Part shown: positions 26,014 to 34,501 of the stretch, in pieces | Position numbering within the stretch: position 1 is the stretch's first letter | Layout of the letters: every line of letters begins with the position of its first letter | From: Halalkalicoccus jeotgali B3 | GTDB lineage: Archaea > Halobacteriota > Halobacteria > Halobacteriales > Halalkalicoccaceae | Direction of reading: 5' to 3' | NCBI RefSeq assembly: GCF_000196895.1 | Contig: NC_014297.1 | Location: 2,525,770 to 2,589,769 of the forward strand | DNA length: 64,000 nucleotides | Made by a program: the position numbers and the translations under genes | Notes under the pieces: generated by a model | What the model was told of the DNA's origin: nothing | Databases searched by the model: none | What the model saw: only the letters and a program-made list of their open reading frames with translations

Positions 26014-26771
26014 GACTCGCTATCGGGCAGGGTATCGGAAAAGTCGTACCATCCCGGCGAGCGCCCCGCGAGCCACTCGGCGGCGTCGAGTGCCCCAGCA
26101 GCGAACACGCCGCGACTCCCCGCGCGATGCGTAAGCCGAAGCTCCTCGTGGTTGCCCGCGAGCAGTACCTCATGCTCCCCGCTGATGTCGCCCGCCCGGC
26201 GAGCATGAACGCCGATCTCGCCGGCCTCGCGGGGCGCCTCGCCCTCGCGGCCGTGGACCCGCAGGGAGTCGCCTCTGGTCTCGTCGATCGCGTCGAGCAC
26301 TCTGTTGGCGGTCCCGCTGGGGGCGTCGCGCTTGCCGTTGTGGTGGGTCTCGGTGAGCTCGACGTCGTACTCCGGCAGGGCGGCGACGGCCTCGCGGACG
26401 GCGCTCAAGAGCCCTTGAACCCCGCGGGCGAAGTTCGCCGCCTGCAACACGGGAACTGCCTCGCTCGCCTCGCGCAGCTCCCCGTGCTGGGCCTCGGAGA
26501 AGCCGGTGGTGCCGACGACCGCCGGGACGCCCGCCTCGGCACAGTCCCAAACGTACGAAACGCTCGGGTCGGGGAGCGTAAAGTCGATCGCCGCATCGGG
26601 TTCGTGTTCTTCGAGCAGCGTTGGGAACTCGCGTGCGGGTTCGATCTCGACCCCGCCGATCTCGCCCGAGGCGCTGTGGCTCACGGCGACGACGTCGTGG
26701 CCCGCCTCGCGGGCGGCGTCGATGACCTCGCGGCCCATCCGGCCCGTCGCGCCGGTGACGACCACCCTCAT
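26010..26771 (-). CDS. dapB: 4-Hydroxy-tetrahydrodipicolinate reductase
   Basis: A 253-residue two-domain reductase. It has the N-terminal nucleotide-binding motif VTGATGRMGREV and the substrate motif ETHHNGKRDAPSGTA, in which the His and Lys are the catalytic pair of DapB. It reduces the DapA product with NAD(P)H. It overlaps dapA and dapD by 4 bases each, so it is the second gene of the lysine operon. Confidence 0.95.
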   Translation of the reverse strand: MRVVVTGATGRMGREVIDAAREAGHDVVAVSHSASGEIGGVEIEPAREFPTLLEEHEPDAAIDFTLPDPSVSYVWDCAEAGVPAVVGTTGFSEAQHGELREASEAVPVLQAANFARGVQGLLSAVREAVAALPEYDVELTETHHNGKRDAPSGTANRVLDAIDETRGDSLRVHGREGEAPREAGEIGVHARRAGDISGEHEVLLAGNHEELRLTHRAGSRGVFAAGALDAAEWLAGRSPGWYDFSDTLPDSES

Positions 26772-27679
26772 GCTTTGAGTTCGAGTTCGGGCGTCGGTTC
26801 GAGATCCGAGAGGAGTCGTTCGAGGTCCTCTCGCACGCCCGCGGAGGCCCGCGAGAGCGGCGACCGAAGGTGCGGTTCACAATGGCCGCGGATCGCCATC
26901 GCCTCCTTCACTGGAATCGGGTTCGACTCCGCGAACAGCCCCCGCATCAGCGGGCCGAGTTCGTGATGCAGCGACCGGGCGCGCTCGTAATCCCCTGCGA
27001 GTGCCGCCCCGACCATCGCACAGGTGCGTTCGGGCTCGACGTTCGCGACGACGCTGATCGTACCGGTCCCACCCACCGACAGTGTGGGAAGCGTCATGGC
27101 GTCGTCACCGGAGAGGACCGAGAAATCGGCCTCGCGTGTCTTCTCGACGACCTCGCTGATCCGCCCGAGGTCGCCGCTTGCGGCCTTGTAGCCGACGATA
27201 TTCTCGTGCTCCGCGAGCGAGACGGCAGTTTCGACTGCGATGTCCCGGCCCGTGCGTCCGGGGACGTTGTAGATGATCTGGGGCAAGTCGACTGCGTCCG
27301 CGATCGTCCGGTAGTGGCGTTCCATTCCCTCAGGCTCGGGGCGATTGTAGTACGGCGAGATCAGTAGCAGGCCATCCGCGCCCGCTTGCGCCGAGCGCTC
27401 GGAGAGTTCGAGCGCCTCCTGGGTGTTGTTCGATCCGCTGCCGGCAATCACGGGGACGTCCTCGACCGCGCCGCTTACGGTTTCGACGACTTGGACGTGC
27501 TCGTCGTGGGTCAACGTCGCGCTCTCGCCGGTGGAGCCCACCGGGACGAGCCCGTCGACGCCCGCGCGTTCGAGGCGCTGGGCGTCGGCCGCCAGTGAGT
27601 CGAAGTCGATGCTGCCGTCGTCGTCGAAGGGCGTCACCATCGCCGGGAAGACGCCGCTGTAGGTGTCGTATGCTGTCAT
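26768..27679 (-). CDS. dapA: 4-Hydroxy-tetrahydrodipicolinate synthase
   Basis: A 303-residue class I aldolase-fold enzyme. It shows GSTGESATLTHDEH, the catalytic Tyr in IIYNVPGRTG and the Schiff-base Lys in VGYKAASGDL. It condenses pyruvate with aspartate semialdehyde and opens the lysine operon. The start is the ATG giving MTAYDTYSG; a longer frame upstream is not protein-like. The sugar-acid aldolase at 54374-55270 is a paralogue; dapA is assigned here by operon context and the IYNVPGRTG/STGE pattern. Confidence 0.95.
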   Translation of the reverse strand: MTAYDTYSGVFPAMVTPFDDDGSIDFDSLAADAQRLERAGVDGLVPVGSTGESATLTHDEHVQVVETVSGAVEDVPVIAGSGSNNTQEALELSERSAQAGADGLLLISPYYNRPEPEGMERHYRTIADAVDLPQIIYNVPGRTGRDIAVETAVSLAEHENIVGYKAASGDLGRISEVVEKTREADFSVLSGDDAMTLPTLSVGGTGTISVVANVEPERTCAMVGAALAGDYERARSLHHELGPLMRGLFAESNPIPVKEAMAIRGHCEPHLRSPLSRASAGVREDLERLLSDLEPTPELELKA

Positions 27680-27976
27680 TTCGGTGGTTTCGTGGGTCGA
27701 TGAGATGGTTAGCGCGCGATCCCGGAGCGGGCCACGGACGGGGTCGCTACCCCCGCCGGAAGCCCCCGTCACGCGCGTTTTTTGAAAAGAGCGCTGGGCG
27801 ACACGCTGTCGGAACCGGCTCCCGTGCGTGTCGGTCGCGTCATACCCGTATCCGTGCGGTCGGGCCACTTAGCCCTTGCGACCCGAGCGAACGTTGCCGC
27901 CCGCCGCCGGTTGATTCCGAAGCGCGATCCATAATCCGAACGAAGCGTTTTATCGTCTCCCCGGCGAGGGTCCGGT
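27680..27976. promoter_or_regulatory. Divergent intergenic region between dapA and the NYN gene
   Basis: This 297-base gap should hold the dap operon promoter (minus strand) and the NYN-gene promoter (plus strand). For the plus strand a CGTTTTATC box lies about 27 bases before the ATG at 27977. A six-T run at 27778-27783 is present, but no gene ends just before it. I see no clear riboswitch or conserved lysine-responsive structure and no tRNA. Confidence 0.4.
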
Positions 27977-28474
27977 ATGACGGTCGTCCATCCGAACCAG
28001 CGCGTCGCCGTGCTGGTCGACTCACAGAACCTCTATCACTCCGCCCACAGCCTCTACTCGCGGAACATCGACTACTCCGCGCTCCTCGAGGAGGCCGTCG
28101 GCGGACGCGAACTCGTCCGTGCCATCGCCTACGTGATCCGTGCGGACTCCCCCGAGGAGGAGAGTTTCTTCGAGGCGCTGATCGACATCGGCTTCGAGAC
28201 GAAGATCAAGGACATCAAGACCTTCGGGGACGGCTCGAAGAAGGCCGACTGGGACGTCGGGATGAGCCTCGACGCCGTGACGCTCGCCTCCCACGTCGAT
28301 ACCGTCGTGCTGTGTACCGGCGACGGCGATTTCTCTCGGCTCTGTTCGCACCTTCGCCACCAGGGCGTGCGCGTCGAGGTGATGGCGCTCGGTCCCTCGA
28401 CGGCCGAAGAACTGATCGAGGCGACCGACTCCTTCGTCGATCTGACCGACCGCGAGGAAACGTTCCTGCTCTAA
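27977..28474 (+). CDS. NYN-domain (LabA/DUF88-like) putative RNase
   Basis: A 165-residue PIN-like NYN-domain protein. Conserved acidic residues appear in VLVDSQNLYH near the N-terminus, in KKADWDVGMSLDAV, and in CTGDGDFSRLC, the three carboxylate clusters that bind metal in this fold. It is expected to be a metal-dependent RNase acting in the cytoplasm; targets are unknown. A TATA-like box is correctly spaced. Its stop overlaps the stop of a small convergent membrane-protein gene by 4 bases. Confidence 0.88.
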   Translation: MTVVHPNQRVAVLVDSQNLYHSAHSLYSRNIDYSALLEEAVGGRELVRAIAYVIRADSPEEESFFEALIDIGFETKIKDIKTFGDGSKKADWDVGMSLDAVTLASHVDTVVLCTGDGDFSRLCSHLRHQGVRVEVMALGPSTAEELIEATDSFVDLTDREETFLL

Positions 28475-28653
28475 ACCGCCCGCCCGTCGCCGGTCGTCCC
28501 GACCAGCAGGGAGCCCACCGCGAGCCCCGTCGTCGCGAGGGCCGCGAGTACGATCGGTACCGAGAGACTGAGCATGCCGGTCGCAAACAGGAGCGCCGCG
28601 CTGAGGACGAGAAGGGCCCCCCCTGCGATGATCTTGGTCTGATCCGAAGCCAT
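28471..28653 (-). CDS. Small two-helix membrane protein (paralogue)
   Basis: A 60-residue protein with two hydrophobic segments (about residues 8-27 and 32-52) and a short tail ending GRAV. Function unknown. It closely parallels the 60-residue protein encoded at 21870-22052 in length, helix positions and the LAVG-S/T-LL motif, so both belong to one small haloarchaeal family. A TATATAAT sequence 5' of its start (about 28676-28683 on the plus strand) lies about 27 bases upstream, supporting the start. Confidence 0.75.
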   Translation of the reverse strand: MASDQTKIIAGGALLVLSAALLFATGMLSLSVPIVLAALATTGLAVGSLLVGTTGDGRAV

Positions 28654-28778
28654 TGGCCCCCAGTATGACGGGGCGCTATATAATTCTCACCAAACACGCC
28701 GGATCACACACACCACGGTATCAAGTGACACGCCCGCCGAACGCAGCGTTCTTGTACGGTGCTTGCCACCCTCCTGTC

Positions 28779-29243
28779 GTGAGCGAACCCGAGGACAGGG
28801 GCCGGCTGGTGCGGATCGCCGACTACCAGTTCGGTCCCGACGCGGGCGAGGCGCTGTTTGCGGGCGAGTTGCGTATCGAGCGCTCGAAGTCGGGACGCCC
28901 CCGACAGGTCCACGCCCCCGCAGGACGGCTCGTTTCCCTGGGCGGGGACGGTCGCTTCACGCTGGGGCTCGCGGGCGGACGGCGAGTACTCTCGGCGCTT
29001 CCCGCGCCCGCGGGCCGGGTCGTCGTCGGCGACGAGTCCGAACCGTTCGTCCGGGAAGGCAAGAACGTCTTCGCGAAGTTCGTCGCCGCGGCGGGCCCGG
29101 AGATCCGCCCGGGCGACGAGGTTCCGGTCGTCCACGAGGACGGCGAGTTGCTCGCGGTCGGGCGCGCGGAGCTGTCGGCGGGTGCCATGGACGAGTTCGA
29201 GACGGGCATGGCCGTGAAGGTCCGCGAGGGATGCGAGGACTGA
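28779..29243 (+). CDS. PUA-domain protein
   Basis: A 154-residue protein starting at GTG. The C-terminal half (about residues 75-150) has the PUA pattern: VVVGDESEPFVREGKNVFAKFV, then IRPGDEVPVVHEDGELLAVGRAELSA. The N-terminal half contains the IADYQFGPDAGEALF block found in archaeal tRNA-guanine transglycosylase-related PUA proteins. It is probably an RNA-binding protein that helps modify or process RNA. It stands alone; the catalytic domain of a transglycosylase is not attached. Confidence 0.8.
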   Translation: MSEPEDRGRLVRIADYQFGPDAGEALFAGELRIERSKSGRPRQVHAPAGRLVSLGGDGRFTLGLAGGRRVLSALPAPAGRVVVGDESEPFVREGKNVFAKFVAAAGPEIRPGDEVPVVHEDGELLAVGRAELSAGAMDEFETGMAVKVREGCED

Positions 29244-29290
29244 ACGCCAGCGGCCCGAAAGCATTTGTCGAGCCGGCCGGATCGAACGCC

Positions 29291-30111
29291 ATGTTTCGGC
29301 GCGCCGTTCTGTGGAGCGCGGTCGCGGGCATCGGCGCCACGGTCACCGCCGGCTGTCTCGGCCGGAACGACCCGGCATCGGCCCCGTCCGACGGAAGCGA
29401 ACCCCCGGAGGTCGAACCCTCTCCGGGTCGTGTGGGCTCGCGGCGGAGCCGCTCTCCTCGCGGTTCGCGGACGACGGCGGCACCGACGCCTGTTTCGACG
29501 GGGCCGAGCCGTCGCTCGAGGTGGAGAACGAGCGGGACGAGCCGATCGAGGCCGCCGTCGAGATATCGGTCGGTGGGGCCGACGGACCCGTCCTCGCCGA
29601 GCGCTACGAACTCGACCCCGGCGAACGCACCGTCGAGCGTCGCGCGCTCCCGGCCCACGGCGAGCGCACGGCGCAGGTGACGATCGACGGCGGCACGGAG
29701 AGCGGATCCTGGGAGGAGCCCTCGTGCTATCGCCACGGGATCGGGATCGGTCCCGACGGGATCGGGTTCGGTCTCGTCGAGCCTATGTCCGGGCTGGGTG
29801 ACACGCAACACGACTGTTACGCTGGCGACGATGCGATCATCAGGATCTACAACGACGGGACCGAACGGACGGTTCGACTGCAGGTGGTGGATCACTGTGC
29901 CGGGACGACCGCGGTCGAGACGTTCGGGATGGAGCCGGACGGCGTCGAGAGCGTCCGGGGTGCGATCGTGAACGGGGGCGTCTACGACGTGACGGTAAGC
30001 GCCGAGGACGGCGGCGAGGAGACCTTCGAGTTCGCGAACGACTGCGGGGGCCTCTTGGCGAGTATCGACGGGGACGGCGCGGTCGCGATCCGGGAGATGG
30101 CGATCGATTGA
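29291..30111 (+). pseudogene. Putative lipoprotein, apparently frameshifted
   Basis: The start at MFRRAVLWS opens a clear lipoprotein signal with the lipobox TAGC (Cys22) followed by a Ser/Pro/Glu-rich linker. That frame loses protein character after about 29425. A sensible acidic secreted-protein sequence (SGSCGLAAEPL, then DGGTDACFDGAEPSLEVENE to the stop) continues in the frame one base back. This fits a single-base deletion near 29420-29435, either a true mutation or a sequencing error. The downstream part has four Cys and beta-rich segments (YNDGTERTVRLQVVDHC). No known domain. Confidence 0.65.
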
Positions 30112-30157
30112 CGGGGCGTTCGGCACGTTTTTCCCTCCGTGTCCCGACTGGCCGGGT

Positions 30158-30550
30158 ATGTTCGGAGGAGGCGGCGGCGGATTCGACCCGCGCAAGATGG
30201 AACAGATGATGAAACAGATGGGCATCGAGTCCGAGGACCTCGACGCCACGGAGGTCGTCATCCGCACCCCCGACGAGGAGCTCGTCTTCGCGGATGCCGA
30301 CGTCACGAAGATCCAGGCCCAGGGCCAGGAGACCTATCAGATCGTCGGCGAACCCGAAACCCGCGAGGCCGGTTCGGGCGCGGACGCGGGCGAGGACGCC
30401 GCGATCGAGGACGCCGACATCCCCGCGGACGACGTCGAGATCGTCACGATGCGCACGGGCGCGAGCGAGGACGACGCCCGCGAGGCCCTCCGGGAGGCCG
30501 ACGGTGATCTAGCGACAGCGGTCGAGAAGCTCGAAGCCGAGCCCAAGTGA
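30158..30550 (+). CDS. nac: Nascent polypeptide-associated complex protein
   Basis: A 130-residue archaeal NAC-alpha homologue. The N-terminus is Gly-rich and carries [10 protein letters not shown]. The NAC barrel follows ([32 protein letters not shown], in parts), then an acidic linker and a C-terminal UBA domain ([30 protein letters not shown]). It binds nascent chains at the ribosome exit as a homodimer. Its stop overlaps the GTG start of the tRNA methyltransferase by 4 bases, so the two are translationally coupled, a common archaeal arrangement. Confidence 0.95.
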   Translation: MFGGGGGGFDPRKMEQMMKQMGIESEDLDATEVVIRTPDEELVFADADVTKIQAQGQETYQIVGEPETREAGSGADAGEDAAIEDADIPADDVEIVTMRTGASEDDAREALREADGDLATAVEKLEAEPK

Positions 30551-31260
30551 TCTTACTCACCCACGGCGATCGGGAGTACCTCCGCGAGCCGGGCGAGGAG
30601 CTCCAGACCGACCTCGGCGTCGTCGAGATCCCCGACGACGCCCGACCGGGCGACGTTTTAGAGAGTCACCTCGGCGAGGAGTTTCGCGTCCGTCGACTGC
30701 GGGGACCGGACCTGTTCAACCACCTCCAGCGCACCGGCGCGCCGATGCTTCCCCGCGATATCGGCCTCGTCCTCGGCGAGACGGGGATCGCCGCCGGCGA
30801 CCGGGTGCTCGATGCGGGCACCGGGACCGGCGTGCTCGCGACCTACATGGGCCGGGTCGGTGCGGAGGTCATCACGTACGAGCGAAACCCGGAGTTCGCC
30901 GAGGTCGCTCGCGAGAACGTGCGACTAGCAGGCGTCACTGATCGTGTCGAGGTTCGGACGGGGGATCTGACAAACGAAGCGGATCCATCGGGGTTCGACG
31001 TCCTGACCCTCGACACCGAGGACGCCCCCGACGTGGTCGCGCGGGCCGGCGAACTGCTGGTTCCGGGAGGTTTTCTCGCGGTCTACTCGCCGTTCATCGA
31101 AGCCACCCGGGAGGTCGTCGAAACCGCACGCGGGACGCTCTCGGACGTACGGGCCGTCGAGACGATCCAGCGCGAACTCGACGTCGACGAGCGTGGAACG
31201 CGCCCGAGTACGGGCCCAGTGGGCCACTCGGGGTATCTGGTGTTCGCGCGCAACGTCTGA
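30547..31260 (+). CDS. trmI: tRNA (adenine-N1)-methyltransferase, TrmI type
   Basis: A 237-residue class I SAM methyltransferase. The N-terminal domain resembles the TrmI beta-barrel. The SAM motif [15 protein letters not shown] and the acidic YERNPEF motif follow, and the catalytic-region [11 protein letters not shown] then [19 protein letters not shown]. It should make m1A at position 57/58 of tRNA. The GTG start overlaps the NAC stop, linking both to translation. Confidence 0.92.
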   Translation: MILLTHGDREYLREPGEELQTDLGVVEIPDDARPGDVLESHLGEEFRVRRLRGPDLFNHLQRTGAPMLPRDIGLVLGETGIAAGDRVLDAGTGTGVLATYMGRVGAEVITYERNPEFAEVARENVRLAGVTDRVEVRTGDLTNEADPSGFDVLTLDTEDAPDVVARAGELLVPGGFLAVYSPFIEATREVVETARGTLSDVRAVETIQRELDVDERGTRPSTGPVGHSGYLVFARNV

Positions 31261-31273
31261 TTCGGCCGCCGGG

Positions 31274-31552
31274 CTACCCGTAGACGAGGACCTCGCGCTC
31301 GACGGCGTCGATAGTGACCTGATAGCCCTCGAAACCGAAGGAGACGGTGCCGCCGGTTCGGCGTTGGCCGTCGGCTCGCGGGCCGAACAGATCACAGAGC
31401 GCCTCGGGGTCGAGGACGTCGTTGAGCGGCCCGATCTCGGCGTGGGGCAACCCCGAGGCTCTCGCGACCGCGTCGATGACGGTGAACGCGAGGTCCTCCC
31501 GGTCGTCGTACTCGACTCGATGGATCAGGTCGGGTGGGCTGTTGGCGTTCAC
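31274..31552 (-). CDS. HalOD1 (halobacterial output domain 1) protein
   Basis: A 92-residue stand-alone HalOD1 domain. The pattern HRVEYDDREDLAFTVIDAVARASG, LNDVLDPEALCDLF and VSFGFEGYQVTIDA is typical of this haloarchaeal family, thought to be an output module of signalling or regulatory systems. No sensor domain is attached. It diverges from the MgtE-type transporter genes and shares their 160-base upstream region, which is AT-rich around 31606-31640. Confidence 0.87.
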   Translation of the reverse strand: MNANSPPDLIHRVEYDDREDLAFTVIDAVARASGLPHAEIGPLNDVLDPEALCDLFGPRADGQRRTGGTVSFGFEGYQVTIDAVEREVLVYG

Positions 31553-31684
31553 GGTGGGGTCCTCCAGGGGCCGGTGCAGTCGTTCGGGATTGATCCAGCT
31601 TTCTTTCCTGAGTAAATAACTGTTGTCATTAAAAGGAGTGCTGCCGCTATCGGTCCGGCGAGCGCGCGACCCCCGATCACGGTA

Positions 31685-31692
31685 TCTTTATT
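31685..31692 (+). promoter_or_regulatory. TATA box of the MgtE-type operon
   Basis: TCTTTATT is centred 27 bases before the ATG at 31716, fitting a leaderless transcript and deciding between that ATG and in-frame codons further upstream. Confidence 0.5.
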
Positions 31693-31715
31693 CCGTGAGT
31701 GCGGTACTACTGGGT

Positions 31716-32291
31716 ATGGTCGAGTGGGACGGTATCCGGCGAATATACCGCGAATCACTCCCCGTACTCGCGGTCAGCCTTCTGGGTGGGATCTTCGCCG
31801 GCACCGTCCTCGGCTCCGATCGGATGATCGCCGGGTTCGAGCAGTTCCCCGGGATGTTGCTCCTGTTGCCGGCGTTTCTCGCGACCCGCGGGAATGTCTA
31901 CGGGGCGCTTGGCGCGCGGATATCGAGCGGGCTCCACCAGGGGCTGATCGACCCCGCGTTCGGGACCGACGAGCGACTGGTCAACGCGGTGGTCGCCTCC
32001 TTCGTCAACGGTATCTCGATCTCGGTGTTCATCGGCGTGCTCGCGTGGGCGATCAATCGGGTACTCGGTCGACAATCGGCCGCGCTGATCGAACTGGTCG
32101 GAATCACGTTCATCGCGGGCACCCTCACGGCGGTCGTGTTGATCGTCGGGCTGCTCGGGCTGTTGTTCGTGGGCTACGCCCGCGGGATCGATCCGGACAA
32201 CCTCGTCGGCCCGATCGTTACCACCTTCGGGGACGTCTTCGGCGTCGTGTTCCTCTACGTCGCGATGGTCCTCGTCGGGGCGATAGTATGA
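31716..32291 (+). CDS. MgtE-type divalent cation transporter, first subunit
   Basis: A 191-residue membrane protein with five hydrophobic segments. It contains LLLLPAFLATRGNVYGALGARISSGLHQG, the MgtE/SLC41 pore-helix pattern, then LVGPIVTTFGDVFGV near the end. It corresponds to one membrane domain of a magnesium channel/transporter and lacks the cytoplasmic N and CBS domains of bacterial MgtE. The next gene encodes a second, similar domain and overlaps it by 4 bases, so the two probably form a heterodimer. Confidence 0.88.
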   Translation: MVEWDGIRRIYRESLPVLAVSLLGGIFAGTVLGSDRMIAGFEQFPGMLLLLPAFLATRGNVYGALGARISSGLHQGLIDPAFGTDERLVNAVVASFVNGISISVFIGVLAWAINRVLGRQSAALIELVGITFIAGTLTAVVLIVGLLGLLFVGYARGIDPDNLVGPIVTTFGDVFGVVFLYVAMVLVGAIV

Positions 32292-32896
32292 GCGCCGACG
32301 ATCGGATCGACACCTGGAGCGTCCGCTCGATCGTCGTGACGATGATGCCGCTTTTGATCGCGCTGTCGGTCCTCGAGATGGGCTCGGGGTTCGTCCTCGA
32401 GACCTTAGAGGAGACGTATCTCGACAACCCCGTGTTGCTCGTCCTCGTCCCGGTGATGATCGGGATGGGTGGGAACCTCGGAAGCGTCCTCAGTTCGCGA
32501 TTGACCACCCGCTTTCATCTGGGGACCCTCTCGTTTTCCCCCCGGGACGAGGCCCTCCGGACGAACGTCCTCGCCATCCTCGCGCTCGCGGTCACGATCT
32601 TCTCGGCGCTTGGGGTCGCCGCGTACGTCCTCGGTCGCCTGCTGGGCGAGCCGATGGGACTGGGGACCCTGCTGACGATCACGCTGTTGAGCGGGATGAC
32701 GCTCGCGGTGCTCGCAGTCGTCCTCTCGATCGCGGCGGCCTACGCCTCCTATCGGTTCGGGCTGGACCCCGACGACGTGACCATCCCCGTCGTGACCAAC
32801 GTCTGTGACATCCTCGGCGTGGTGGTGCTCTCGGTCGTCGCGATCGTGGTCCTCGAGGGCGGGACGTCGCTGGCGGCGCTCGTCGGCCTGGGGTGA
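32288..32896 (+). CDS. MgtE-type divalent cation transporter, second subunit
   Basis: A 202-residue membrane protein with five hydrophobic segments. It carries VLVPVMIGMGGNLGSVLSSRLTTRFHLG, equivalent to the pore motif of its partner, and TIPVVTNVCDILGVVVL, the metal-selective helix of the SLC41/MgtE domain. Its ATG overlaps the stop of the first subunit (ATGA). Substrate is most likely magnesium. It converges on a PhoU/TrkA-C protein gene that is a plausible regulator. Confidence 0.88.
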   Translation: MSADDRIDTWSVRSIVVTMMPLLIALSVLEMGSGFVLETLEETYLDNPVLLVLVPVMIGMGGNLGSVLSSRLTTRFHLGTLSFSPRDEALRTNVLAILALAVTIFSALGVAAYVLGRLLGEPMGLGTLLTITLLSGMTLAVLAVVLSIAAAYASYRFGLDPDDVTIPVVTNVCDILGVVVLSVVAIVVLEGGTSLAALVGLG

Positions 32897-32897
32897 C

Positions 32898-34106
32898 TCA
32901 GGCGCTCGCGAGGGCCCGAAACGTCTCGGCGGAGGTCCGGGTGCCCTTCGCGATCAGCACGTCGCCCCCCTGGAGCTGGGTGTCGGCGTCGGGGACGAGC
33001 ATCCAGCCCGCCTCGGGGCGGCGCACGGCGAGAACGTTCATGCTGACGTCCGATTCGGGGACCCCGTCGACCAGCGAGGTGTCCTCGATGGCGCTCCCGC
33101 TTTCGACGCTCACGCGGACGATGATCTCGTCGCTCTCCTGAACCGCGAGTTCGACGACGGGATGGACGTCGATCTCCCGGAGGATCCCCTCGGAGATCTC
33201 GAGGGCCGCATCCGAGATCTCCTCGGTACTAAAGCCCAGATGGAGGAGGCCGCGAAGCGCTACCGGGTCGGGCGCGTCGCCAGCCGCCCGCAGCGTCCAC
33301 GCCTCGAAGCGCGAGCGCAGCGCGTCGACCTCGACCTCGAGGTTCCGGACCTCCTCTGCGAGTTCGACGGTGTCGAAGAGGATCGACCCGTAGGCCAGAT
33401 CGACCGCGAGTTCGCTCAGGTTCTTCATCAGGACGATCGAGTCGACCGCCCGATCGAGGTCCTCGATCTCCGAGTCGGCGATCTCCGGCGGGCTGTACTC
33501 GACGCCCGTGATCGTCCCGTATACATCCTCGATCCCCGCGTCGGGCCCCCGAAGCAGCGTGACGTCCTCGGCCCGGATCTCGGTGTCGGGGCCGGGATTG
33601 AGGATCCACTCGGAGCCCCGCCGGATCGCGATCACGCGCACTCCCGTCTCGGATTCGAGGTTGATGTCCAAGAGCGTGCGCCCGGCGTACGGCGAGTCCT
33701 CCTCGACGCTCGCGCGCACGAGCGTCTCGACGGCCTCGGGAAGCGCCGCACGCATCGCACTCGGGAGGCCGACCTCCTCTAAGACCACCTTCGCGATGTC
33801 GCCAGCCGCGTCGCTGATCTTCTCCGCACCGCTGACGATCCCCAACACGGGTGCGAGCTTCTCGGCGTCGGCGGGGTTTCGCGCGGCCATCAGCAGGCTC
33901 ATCCGGGCTCGTAGCTGCAGGACGTCCATGCGCTCTTCGAGCCGAAGGACCTCGGTGGCGATCTCCCCGTTGTTCAACAGCACTGCCGAGTACGACAGGT
34001 CGATCAGGTGCTCGGAGGTGTCTTTCATCTCCACGAGCAGGTCCTTGACGCTGACCGGTTCGTACTCGACCGTGGTCGGTGGCGGATCGCCGCGAGGGGG
34101 TCCCAT
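32898..34106 (-). CDS. PhoU/TrkA-C tandem regulatory protein for cation transport
   Basis: A 402-residue soluble protein with a repeated layout. A PhoU-like helical domain (about 15-110: KDLLVEMKDTSEHLIDLSYSAVLL) is followed by a TrkA-C domain (about 120-190: ESETGVRVIAIRRGSEW). A second PhoU-like domain (about 215-315) and second TrkA-C domain (about 320-400: VSMNVLAVRRPEAGWMLVP) follow. TrkA-C domains bind small ligands such as nucleotides or cyclic dinucleotides and gate transporters. Its place opposite the MgtE pair suggests it gates or tunes that transporter. Confidence 0.86.
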   Translation of the reverse strand: MGPPRGDPPPTTVEYEPVSVKDLLVEMKDTSEHLIDLSYSAVLLNNGEIATEVLRLEERMDVLQLRARMSLLMAARNPADAEKLAPVLGIVSGAEKISDAAGDIAKVVLEEVGLPSAMRAALPEAVETLVRASVEEDSPYAGRTLLDINLESETGVRVIAIRRGSEWILNPGPDTEIRAEDVTLLRGPDAGIEDVYGTITGVEYSPPEIADSEIEDLDRAVDSIVLMKNLSELAVDLAYGSILFDTVELAEEVRNLEVEVDALRSRFEAWTLRAAGDAPDPVALRGLLHLGFSTEEISDAALEISEGILREIDVHPVVELAVQESDEIIVRVSVESGSAIEDTSLVDGVPESDVSMNVLAVRRPEAGWMLVPDADTQLQGGDVLIAKGTRTSAETFRALASA

Positions 34107-34146
34107 GGCCGAGGGTTGATCGGGTGCGTAAAAAGTCCTTGCGCAG

Positions 34147-34458
34147 CTAGTGGTCGTCCTCGCGCCACTTGTGCTCGCACTCGGTACAGACGAAAAAGCG
34201 CGTCTCGCTTTCGTCGGCCGAGCGGATCTGTTGCATATACCAGTACGCCCGGTCGTTATCACACTCGGGACACTGTGCGCTCGTGGTCGGCAGCCCGCTG
34301 TTTTCCGCACCCGACTCGATGACCTCGCTTTCCTCCTGGGCGTCGGTGGTCGTATAGGAGGCGCTATCGCCCTTTGGCTGTTCGTGCCCGCAGCCCTTAC
34401 AGACCCACACCTCGTCTTGGGCCATCATCATCGAACCGCACTCGTCGCAAAATTCCAT
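34147..34458 (-). CDS. tfs: Transcription factor S (transcript cleavage factor)
   Basis: A 103-residue protein with two zinc ribbons. The first is CDECGSMM...CKGC (about residues 4-30). The second is CPECDNDRAYWYMQQIRSADESETRFFVCTEC, given here only as its landmarks: the Cys pairs and the acidic DE tip in SADES that reaches the polymerase active site. It rescues backtracked RNA polymerase. The ATG giving MEFCDECG is the natural N-terminus; eight extra codons upstream are possible. Confidence 0.94.
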   Translation of the reverse strand: MEFCDECGSMMMAQDEVWVCKGCGHEQPKGDSASYTTTDAQEESEVIESGAENSGLPTTSAQCPECDNDRAYWYMQQIRSADESETRFFVCTECEHKWREDDH

Positions 34459-34501
34459 GCCCTGCCTATCGCATCCAGTCAATTAAGCGCCCCGAATCGC
34501 G

